A DNA stretch of 43,959 nucleotides from Candidatus Woesebacteria bacterium GW2011_GWC1_42_9 (GTDB lineage Bacteria; Patescibacteriota; Microgenomatia; UBA8517): positions 64,220-108,178 of the forward strand of contig LCET01000002.1 in the NCBI GenBank assembly GCA_000995185.1. Reading direction: 5' to 3'. Under the pieces are notes generated by a model. The model saw only the letters and a list, made by a program, of their open reading frames with translations, did no database searches and was not told the DNA's origin. Below, piece after piece: positions 1 through 4,543 of the stretch. The translations under genes were made by a program, and so were the position numbers. Position 1 is the first letter of the stretch, and every line of letters starts with the position of its first letter.

Positions 1-276
1 AAAAAGGTGCCGCTGTTTTTTAACTTTATTGTTTACCCGAGATATTCCCCCCGACCTTCCAGCCTCCTCAAGGACGGCGATATTCATCCCTCCCTGATCT
101 GCCATCATGCGTGTGACTGCACGAACTGATGACTCACCGCGTCTCGCAACGGTTCTGGGCAATTCCCAACCGCCGTCTTCAGATTGTTTGACAATAAACC
201 ACCGACGAGTACTCCTTCCTCTTTTAATTCTTTTAAAAACTAAAGCTGATGAAACAATTAATAAATCTTCTGTCAT
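1..276 (-). CDS. Nudix-like protein with degenerate catalytic box (3' end outside window)
   Basis: Only the first 92 codons are visible; the gene runs off the left edge. The translation has the Nudix layout: strand ALVFKR at residues 11-16, then GGWELP at 35-40 and GESSVRAV at 47-54. The Nudix box (about 42-64) is damaged. Its first Gly is Thr42, and the metal-binding core REUxEE reads RMMADQ (56-61), keeping only Arg56 and Asp60. In the family those glutamates bind the catalytic metal, so hydrolase activity is doubtful and a binding or structural role is possible. The ATG shares its A with the last base of the upstream tRNA-Ser CCA end; there is no room for a Shine-Dalgarno. Family call fairly sure, function unknown. 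Confidence 0.6.
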   Translation of the reverse strand, partial: MTEDLLIVSSALVFKRIKRGRSTRRWFIVKQSEDGGWELPRTVARRGESSVRAVTRMMADQGGMNIAVLEEAGRSGGISRVNNKVKKQRHLF

Positions 277-368
277 GGCGGAGGCGAGAGGATTCGAACC
301 TCTGGTAGCCTTTATCAGGCTACACTCGTTTTCAAGACGAGCCCATTAGTCCACTCTGGCACGCCTCC
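276..368 (-). tRNA. tRNA-Ser (anticodon TGA)
   Basis: Class II tRNA read from the minus strand. Acceptor arms GGAGGCG and CGCCTCC pair fully. The anticodon arm is CTCGT / ACGAG with a seven-base loop CTTGAAA giving TGA (reads UCA). The long variable arm has a GTAGCCT/AGGCTAC stem, as expected for serine. The T-loop is TTCGAAT. A CCA end is encoded (278-276), and its A is also the first base of the start codon of the next gene. Confidence 0.93.
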
Positions 369-385
369 TTGAACACAAGAACCCG

Positions 386-402
386 GCGGAGGTGGTGGGA
401 TT
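386..402 (-). repeat. 17-bp partial copy of the 3' end of tRNA-Ser(GCT)
   Basis: The 17 bases at 386-402 are identical to 449-465, the acceptor/T-stem end of the neighbouring tRNA-Ser(GCT). Similarity stops inside the T-loop, so this is a fragment and not a second tRNA. With the 5'-end copy at 567-581 it brackets the intact tRNA. Confidence 0.7.
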
Positions 403-449
403 GCTCGTTCCTCCGCTTTCTCCCACACCTCCCCAAAATGTAATTCTTG

Positions 450-534
450 CGGAGGTGGTGGGATTCGAACCCACGTATCCCCAAAGGGATCAGGTTTAGC
501 AAACCTGCGCAATTGACCGCTATGCGACACCTCC
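450..534 (-). tRNA. tRNA-Ser (anticodon GCT)
   Basis: Class II tRNA on the minus strand. Acceptor arms GGAGGTG and CACCTCC pair fully. Anticodon stem CAGGT/ACCTG encloses loop TTGCTAA, anticodon GCT (reads AGC/AGU). The long variable arm pairs ATCCC with GGGAT. T-loop TTCGAAT. The discriminator G is followed by CA and not CCA, so the CCA end must be added by the CCA-adding enzyme, unlike the tRNA-Ser(TGA) just downstream. Confidence 0.93.
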
Positions 535-566
535 AGATATACCAATAACGTCGGACAAGCTATGCT

Positions 567-581
567 TATGCGACACCTCCA
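567..581 (-). repeat. 15-bp partial copy of the 5' end of tRNA-Ser(GCT)
   Basis: Bases 567-581 are identical to 521-535, the first bases of tRNA-Ser(GCT). It lies just upstream of the intact tRNA on its own strand and mirrors the 3'-end fragment at 386-402. Confidence 0.7.
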
Positions 582-616
582 AGCGCCTAAACTCTCGTAT
601 TATACCAAATATTTTG

Positions 617-622
617 TATAAT
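617..622 (+). promoter_or_regulatory. -10 element placed for a leaderless mRNA
   Basis: A perfect TATAAT lies five bases before the ATG at 628. Transcription normally starts about seven bases after the -10, so the mRNA would begin at or next to the start codon. No Shine-Dalgarno is present. Confidence 0.6.
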
Positions 623-627
623 ACCTT

Positions 628-1128
628 ATGCCCGCTGTGCCCGAGCGAACTAGTGTACCAGAAATACTTTTCAGTTGGACTGCGCCTGAGAGGCCGTTCA
701 AACGAAGAAGTAGAGATTTTTATATTACCATCGTTTCTATTGCGGCACTTTTTAGCCTAGTACTATTTCTAATCGAGGGAGTGATGCCGGTCCTATTAAT
801 AATGGCGGTCTTATTCCTTTTTTATGTCCTAAGCACAGTTGAGCCTGCAAGTGTTGAATACAAGATAACAAATTTTGGGGTTAGTATTGCTGGAGAGATT
901 GTAGAATGGAGCTTTTTGGGAAGATTTTGGTTCACAAAGCGGTTCGGAGTGGAGATACTAGTTTTGGAAGCCCCGAACTATGCCGGAAGACTTGAAATAG
1001 TAATTGACCCTGGGAACAAGGCGATTATCAAAAGAGAGATCGGGCGATTTTTAACATATGAAGAAGCCCCTCCCTCTTTGGTAGATAAAGCCACAACTTG
1101 GGCAGGGAATAGACTGCCGCAGGAATAG
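628..1128 (+). CDS. Small membrane protein of unknown function
   Basis: 166 aa. Residues 1-30 are cytoplasmic and basic. Two adjacent hydrophobic segments follow (about 31-50 and 52-68), then a roughly 95-residue soluble domain rich in short beta strands (VEYKITNFGVSI, VEILVLEAP, LEIVIDP). Two helices plus a cytosolic beta domain recall PH-like (YcxB/YdbS-type) membrane proteins, but I see no diagnostic motif and leave the function open. The start is supported by TATAAT five bases upstream. tRNA-Arg and tRNA-Ser(CGA) follow on the same strand, so it may be co-transcribed with them. Confidence 0.75.
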   Translation: MPAVPERTSVPEILFSWTAPERPFKRRSRDFYITIVSIAALFSLVLFLIEGVMPVLLIMAVLFLFYVLSTVEPASVEYKITNFGVSIAGEIVEWSFLGRFWFTKRFGVEILVLEAPNYAGRLEIVIDPGNKAIIKREIGRFLTYEEAPPSLVDKATTWAGNRLPQE

Positions 1129-1164
1129 GAGCGCGCCTGTCCCGCCTTGCGGGAGCATGCGCTC
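1129..1164 (+). other. Nested hairpin, with a duplicated tRNA-Arg 5' end
   Basis: Directly after the stop codon, GAGCGC (1129-1134) pairs with GCGCTC (1159-1164), and inside it CCCGC (1141-1145) pairs with GCGGG (1149-1153). No T-run follows, so it is not a clear intrinsic terminator; it may be a processing site before the tRNAs. Nine bases, CGCGCCTGT at 1132-1140, repeat exactly at 1173-1181 across the start of tRNA-Arg. Confidence 0.5.
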
Positions 1165-1173
1165 ATTACATTC

Positions 1174-1250
1174 GCGCCTGTAGCTCAGTTGGATAGAGCG
1201 TCTCGTTGCGGACGAGAAGGTCGGAGGTTCGAATCCCCCCAGGCGTACCA
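1174..1250 (+). tRNA. tRNA-Arg (anticodon GCG)
   Basis: Acceptor arms GCGCCTG and CAGGCGT pair with one G-U at the first position. D-arm TAGCTCAGTTGGATAGAG. Anticodon stem TCTCG/CGAGA with loop TTGCGGA gives GCG. T-loop TTCGAAT sits on a stem with one A-C mismatch (GGAGG/CCCCC). CCA is encoded at 1248-1250. Most bacteria read the CGN box with ACG (inosine); a GCG anticodon avoids the need for TadA at this codon. Confidence 0.92.
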
Positions 1251-1253
1251 ATT

Positions 1254-1342
1254 GGAGGGTTGGCAGAGCGGCTAAATGCGGTGGTTTCGAAAACCACTCT
1301 CCCTTACGGGAGGCAGAGGTTCGAATCCTCTACCCTCCGCCA
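1254..1342 (+). tRNA. tRNA-Ser (anticodon CGA)
   Basis: Acceptor arms GGAGGGT and ACCCTCC. Anticodon stem GTGGT/ACCAC with loop TTCGAAA gives CGA (reads UCG). Long variable arm CTCCC/GGGAG. T-loop TTCGAAT. The encoded CCA ends at 1342, and that A is the first base of the ATG of the following cyclase gene. It lies three bases after tRNA-Arg, so the two are probably one transcript. Confidence 0.93.
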
Positions 1343-1971
1343 TGTCATATCGAAAATCGATTTTAACAACTGCCAGCGAGGATCGTTTAGAGAGGCTTAT
1401 CAAAGAGCGGCTCAGGCCCCGCGCTAACAAAGAAAGGATTGATAAGCGTATCTGGGATCTTTTTGGAGAAGACTGGTGCGTCATGGCCACTGATCTTTCA
1501 GGGTTTTCCAGAAACGTCGCCAAATTTGGGATAATTCATTTTCTTCAAACCATTTACGAATCCGAAAGACTTTTAATCCCAGTGATCGAAGACTTTGACG
1601 GGATACTTCTTAAAGTGGAGGGAGATAGTTTTCTAGTTATTTTCAGAAATGTCCAAAAAGCAATCAACGCCTCCATCCGCATGCAAAAAGTCTTAAAGAC
1701 TTACAATCGTAAAAAGCCCCCAGAAGAAAAAGTCATCCTTTGTGTAGGATTGGGTTATGGAAAAGTTTTAAGAATTGGAGATGAAGATGTATTTGGACCA
1801 GAAGTAAACGCCGCCAGTAAGCTTGGAGAGGATACCGCCGAAGCAGAAGAAATTTTAGTCACTCAAAACGTCAAGGAAAACGCAGGAAAAATCAAAGAGA
1901 TTACTTTTTCAAAAATTTCTTTCATCCCGCCTGGTGCTAAAAGTGCCTATAAAATCATCTACAAACTTTAG
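1342..1971 (+). CDS. Class III adenylate/guanylate cyclase domain protein
   Basis: 209 aa. Residues 1-45 are basic and helical; 46-200 form one class III nucleotidyl cyclase domain, which makes cyclic AMP or GMP from the triphosphate. Visible landmarks: metal-binding Asp51 in DLSGFS, Lys91 and Asp95 in KVEGDSF, and DVFGPEVN (149-156) with Asp149 and Asn156. The transition-state Arg, normally four residues after that Asn, is Lys160, so activity or substrate may differ. No membrane segment. The frame is open upstream from 1276, but that part is the tRNA-Ser(CGA); the ATG at 1342 overlaps the tRNA by one base. It overlaps comF tail to tail by four bases. A second cyclase lies at 37593. Confidence 0.82.
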   Translation: MSYRKSILTTASEDRLERLIKERLRPRANKERIDKRIWDLFGEDWCVMATDLSGFSRNVAKFGIIHFLQTIYESERLLIPVIEDFDGILLKVEGDSFLVIFRNVQKAINASIRMQKVLKTYNRKKPPEEKVILCVGLGYGKVLRIGDEDVFGPEVNAASKLGEDTAEAEEILVTQNVKENAGKIKEITFSKISFIPPGAKSAYKIIYKL

Positions 1972-2624
1972 CGCACGATCGTCATCCCCCATACTTTCCC
2001 CGCCCCATTTCGCTTCATCGTCTTACATGCCTCCTTCATTGTCGAGCCTGTGGTCCAAACATCATCAAATAAATAATAAGCAGCAGATAATAATTGATAG
2101 CGAGGGTTAATCTTAAAAACGCCCCTAATGTTTTTTTCTCGTTCTTTTTTAGTTAGTCTTGCTTGAGGCAAAGTGGAAGTCTTTTTAATTAATAAATCTG
2201 GGACAAATTTTAAGTTTAGCTTCTGTGCCACTCGCTTCCCTAATTCTTCAGATTGATTAAATCCCCGCCAATTTTGGCGCTTCCTATTTAGTGGTATTGG
2301 AGCCAATATTCCCTTACTAATATTACTAATCACTTTTAAATATTTAGTAACTAATTCATCCGAAACATCACTGGCAAAGCGATATTTTAATGCCAAGATA
2401 GATTTTCTAACTACTCCTTGATAGCGCCAAGCGGTAATCAATCCGTTAAGCTCCTGAGCACCCAAACACCTTGGGTGGGTTTTTCCGCTAAAAGAAAATT
2501 CAGTACAAATGGGGCATATTTCCGGGGAAATGGGGACTTTCTGGAGACAATCAATGCACATATATTTCCCTGCCCTCCCGCACTCCAAGCATTTCTTAGG
2601 AAAGAGAAAATCAAGTATTGTCAT
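1968..2624 (-). CDS. comF: ComF family phosphoribosyltransferase-like protein
   Basis: 218 aa, usual ComF length. An N-terminal zinc-ribbon-like part has Cys pairs CLEC (13-16), CIDC (26-29) and CPIC (37-40). A type I phosphoribosyltransferase fold follows, with FNQSEELG (the common ComF FNQ motif) and the PRPP loop seen as LFDDVWTTGSTM. ComF is needed for DNA uptake in naturally competent bacteria, probably handling incoming single-stranded DNA. The start is fixed by a -10 (TAAAAT) six bases upstream. It once followed the GIY-YIG gene directly; an 810-bp insert now separates them and supplies this promoter. The last four bases overlap the cyclase convergently. Confidence 0.9.
   Translation of the reverse strand: MTILDFLFPKKCLECGRAGKYMCIDCLQKVPISPEICPICTEFSFSGKTHPRCLGAQELNGLITAWRYQGVVRKSILALKYRFASDVSDELVTKYLKVISNISKGILAPIPLNRKRQNWRGFNQSEELGKRVAQKLNLKFVPDLLIKKTSTLPQARLTKKEREKNIRGVFKINPRYQLLSAAYYLFDDVWTTGSTMKEACKTMKRNGAGKVWGMTIVR
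2591..2624. repeat. Direct repeat, copy 1 (5' end of comF)
   Basis: These 34 bases match 3401-3434 with one mismatch (2595 versus 3405), exactly 810 bp apart. Weaker similarity extends about nine bases further into comF. The pair bounds the inserted cassette. Confidence 0.85.
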
Positions 2625-2630
2625 CGTCCT

Positions 2631-2636
2631 ATTTTA
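2631..2636 (-). promoter_or_regulatory. -10 element of comF (leaderless)
   Basis: On the minus strand TAAAAT is followed by six bases and the comF ATG, the spacing seen at other genes in this window. It lies inside the inserted segment, so comF probably gained this promoter when it was cut off from the upstream GIY-YIG gene. Confidence 0.5.
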
Positions 2637-2644
2637 ACCCACAA

Positions 2645-2681
2645 AACAAAAAAGGGTGCCGTTTTGTGTAGTAGCACCCTT
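2645..2681 (-). terminator. Intrinsic terminator of the cassette gene
   Basis: On the minus strand an eight-base stem AAGGGTGC/GCACCCTT with a 14-base loop is followed by TTTTTTGTTTTG. It lies 26 bases after the stop of the 2707-3306 gene and before comF. This is one of the few convincing rho-independent terminators in the window. Confidence 0.75.
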
Positions 2682-2706
2682 ACTCTATTCGGATATGTTC
2701 CGCTCA

Positions 2707-3306
2707 TCATGCCATGTAGCCGGCCCATGGGTCGTAGCTTTCTGACCAACCACATTTGCCTGACCTAATTGCCGACAAAACTAGGGATTCTATCTTCCCC
2801 TTCCATTTTTCATCCCGCAAACTGACTGACCCAATACACTGTGGGTGTTTCCTGCCAGCATACACATCCACAACAATCTCACTACTGATAGTGAACCCCA
2901 ATGTGTTCCCATAAGACATCGTCCAACCTCCCATATTATTGGAATTCTGATCCCAAGATATCGAAACACCTGCACTTTCGTAGCCTCGAGATTTAGATAT
3001 TTCTATTTCTCCCTCTCCGCCTAGCATTGAGCGAGACACTTGTACAAGAATTGGAACTAAGTGTTCTCGAACCAAGGCGTCCAACCTTTCTCCTTCTTTT
3101 TCTCTCCTTAGTCTTTCTCTTGCTTCACCCGCTTTTGCCGCCTTCACCATAGTGTCACGATCAGCTTTCGTTGGAATATTTTTACCCAACTTCTGTAGTG
3201 CTTCCTCAAATGGCGGTTCATCCTCTGTTCTCTCCTTGGTATCTTCGACTCTCCAAGGCGAGGCAACCCACCAGACAAAGGCACTCAACATCTCCCAGAT
3301 TGTCAT
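2707..3306 (-). CDS. Unknown protein carried by an inserted cassette
   Basis: 199 aa, not recognised. Residues 3-18 are a hydrophobic, Trp-rich stretch (possible membrane anchor). A charged helical region follows, 20-95 (many Glu, Arg and Lys, probable coiled coil), then a 100-residue beta-rich C-terminal domain rich in Gly, Ser and Trp. Unlike nearly all its neighbours it has a full promoter about 50 bases upstream, a leader, and a strong Shine-Dalgarno AGGAGGTT (3317-3310) three bases before the ATG, plus its own terminator. It sits between direct repeats of the comF 5' end. Self-contained control and the insertion scar suggest arrival by transfer; it may be a cargo gene. Confidence 0.75.
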   Translation of the reverse strand: MTIWEMLSAFVWWVASPWRVEDTKERTEDEPPFEEALQKLGKNIPTKADRDTMVKAAKAGEARERLRREKEGERLDALVREHLVPILVQVSRSMLGGEGEIEISKSRGYESAGVSISWDQNSNNMGGWTMSYGNTLGFTISSEIVVDVYAGRKHPQCIGSVSLRDEKWKGKIESLVLSAIRSGKCGWSESYDPWAGYMA

Positions 3307-3353
3307 TTCAACCTCCTCGATTGAAAACTCAACTACATCAACTGAACTGAAAT

Positions 3354-3382
3354 ATTATAGAAGAAACCCGACAAAATATCAA
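3354..3382 (-). promoter_or_regulatory. Sigma70-type promoter of the cassette gene
   Basis: Minus strand: -35 TTGATA (3382-3377), a 17-base spacer and -10 TATAAT (3359-3354). Start would be near 3347, giving a leader of about 40 bases that carries the Shine-Dalgarno at 3317-3310. Confidence 0.75.
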
Positions 3383-3383
3383 A

Positions 3384-3434
3384 CTATGGGTACACCAAAC
3401 ATTTTTTAGGAAAGAGAAAATCAAGTATTGTCAT
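3384..3434 (-). pseudogene. comF 5' remnant (16 codons)
   Basis: From an ATG at 3434 this encodes MTILDFLFPKKCL, identical to the first 13 residues of the intact ComF, then VYP and a TAG. The two DNA differences within the 13 codons (AAA/AAG and TGT/TGC) are both silent. The ATG overlaps the GIY-YIG stop as ATGA, the normal operon overlap, so this is where comF began before the insertion. Also direct repeat copy 2 (3401-3434). Confidence 0.75.
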
Positions 3435-3688
3435 TTTTTAAACAAAGTACTTTTAAGGAACTTGCTCATTTGTTCATGTCCAGCACCACTTTTCAGGAAT
3501 CTTTCTCGAGATCTTGCATCTTTACTATTAACAAAATATTCATAATGGATAAGTTTCAATGGTCTTCTGAATCTTGTCGATGAAACTCTCCCTTGGGCAT
3601 GTTCTTGTAATCTCTTTTTTAAATCTGAAGTATATCCGATATAAAATCTATCATCTTTTCCTAGAAGTACATAAGAATAATATGCCAC
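3431..3688 (-). CDS. GIY-YIG nuclease domain protein
   Basis: About 85 aa from a GTG start at 3688, the usual size of single-domain GIY-YIG proteins of the YhbQ/UPF0213 type. Motifs: YYSYVLL followed by FYIGYTSDLKKRLQEH, with the two Tyr/Gly strands and the Arg that form the active site. The frame also opens at an ATG at 3736, but that adds 16 residues unlike the family and would run through the hairpin with T-run at 3701-3725, so GTG is preferred; AGAAAT six bases upstream may be its -10. The family cuts DNA; the cellular role is unknown. Its stop overlaps the comF remnant start, so it once formed an operon with comF. Confidence 0.75.
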   Translation of the reverse strand: MAYYSYVLLGKDDRFYIGYTSDLKKRLQEHAQGRVSSTRFRRPLKLIHYEYFVNSKDARSRERFLKSGAGHEQMSKFLKSTLFKK

Positions 3689-3700
3689 TTTGCTATTTCT

Positions 3701-3725
3701 AAAACAAAGCGACGTCAGACGTCGC
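3701..3725 (-). terminator. Hairpin with T-rich tail downstream of tmRNA
   Basis: On the minus strand GCGACGTC-T-GACGTCGC, an almost perfect inverted repeat, is followed by TTTGTTTT. It could end the smpB-ssrA transcript, or serve as an operator for the GIY-YIG gene. Confidence 0.5.
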
Positions 3726-3746
3726 ACCACAAACATAAAATAAGGT

Positions 3747-3763
3747 GGCCCGTCAAACGGGCC
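3747..3763. other. Strong hairpin between tmRNA and GIY-YIG gene
   Basis: GGCCCGT and ACGGGCC pair around a three-base loop, and outer bases extend the stem with one bulge. On the minus strand it is followed by ACCTTATTTTAT, only weakly T-rich. A smaller palindrome, CCTCG/CGAGG at 3766-3780, touches the tmRNA 3' end. They may help tmRNA 3' processing or termination. Confidence 0.5.
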
Positions 3764-3778
3764 TACCTCGTTCGACGA

Positions 3779-4105
3779 GGTGGAGATGGCGGGGATCGAA
3801 CCCGCGTCCGGAAAAATTATCCAACTAATCTTCTACAAGTTTAGCTCATCAGACGAGCTTTGGTTTGCTTGACTTAACTTAAGCAGTCATCTTTCAAGCT
3901 AAGAAAACTGCCGCATCTTGGACGGGTTTATGCCCGCTGGGTGCGGCCAAGAATCGCTTCCCAGAAGACACCCATTTACGCTAAAGCGTAAGCTGGGGCA
4001 AACGTATTTTCGTCTGCTTGTAATTTTTTGATCCCTTTAACGAGTTTGGATCATGCTCGACTTGCAATTAACTAGATTCTTCCCCGTCGAAACCATGTCA
4101 TCCCC
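3779..4105 (-). ncRNA. ssrA: tmRNA (transfer-messenger RNA)
   Basis: About 327 nt. The 5' end GGGGATG pairs with 3' CATCTCC to form the alanyl acceptor stem, and GGGTTCGATCCCC is the T-arm. The 5' part carries the typical TGGTTTCGACGGGG. A short reading frame near the middle encodes the tag ADENTFAPAYALA followed by TAA; the Ala-rich hydrophobic end is what tail proteases recognise. It frees stalled ribosomes together with SmpB. The discriminator A is followed by CCT, so the terminal A must be added enzymatically. Its 5' end lies three bases after the smpB stop codon, so the two are surely co-transcribed. Confidence 0.93.
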
Positions 4106-4108
4106 AAA

Positions 4109-4537
4109 TTAGGCTAATTTTAACTCCCGCGCAACTTCCCTTTCAATATCCTTTTGCTTCTTTGCGTCCTTTTTTTCAAACCTCTTTTTACTTTGCGCAA
4201 GAGCAAGCTCAGCCTTCACTAACCGGCCTTTAGTATACAATGCTATAGGTACTATAGTCAATCTTTTCTGTTTAACTTTCGAGGCTAAAGAAACTAGTTC
4301 ATTTTTATGCAATAAAAGCTTTCTTGACCTTGTGGTTTGGCTCTCCCTTACTCCTTGAGCATTAATTTTTACATTCACTAAATATAATTCCCCTTCGACA
4401 AATTTTGCATAAGAGCCGGTTAAATTAGCGCGCTTGGCACGAACCGCCTTTACTTCAGCTCCCGTCAAGACTACCCCCGCCTCAAACGGCTCAACAATTT
4501 TATAATCTCTTTTTACTTTCCTGTTAATAATTCGCAT
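4109..4537 (-). CDS. smpB: SsrA-binding protein SmpB
   Basis: 142 aa, the usual 140-160. Family features in order: NRKVKRDYKI, EAGVVLTGAEVKAVR, LTGSYAKFVEGELYLVN, SRKLLLHKNEL, LALAQSKKRFEKKDAKKQKD and a basic tail. SmpB folds as an OB barrel and carries tmRNA into stalled ribosomes. It is the last protein gene of a minus-strand operon and is followed after three bases by tmRNA. A TAAAAT eight bases before its ATG, inside the end of the previous gene, could be an extra internal promoter. Confidence 0.95.
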   Translation of the reverse strand: MRIINRKVKRDYKIVEPFEAGVVLTGAEVKAVRAKRANLTGSYAKFVEGELYLVNVKINAQGVRESQTTRSRKLLLHKNELVSLASKVKQKRLTIVPIALYTKGRLVKAELALAQSKKRFEKKDAKKQKDIEREVARELKLA

Positions 4538-4543
4538 CGTCCA

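Noticed and set aside
1129-1164. Intrinsic terminator before the tRNAs
   Set aside because: The nested hairpin has no following T-run, so termination is not supported.
1276-1341. Cyclase start at 1276
   Set aside because: This part is the tRNA-Ser(CGA) gene; the translated residues are an artefact of the tRNA sequence.
2591-3434. Insertion sequence with target-site duplication
   Set aside because: The repeats are over 34 bases, include coding sequence of comF, and the insert has no transposase or terminal inverted repeats.
3431-3736. Longer GIY-YIG protein from the ATG at 3736
   Set aside because: The extra 16 residues do not look like the family and run through a hairpin with a T-rich tail; a GTG at 3688 fits better. 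Not fully excluded.
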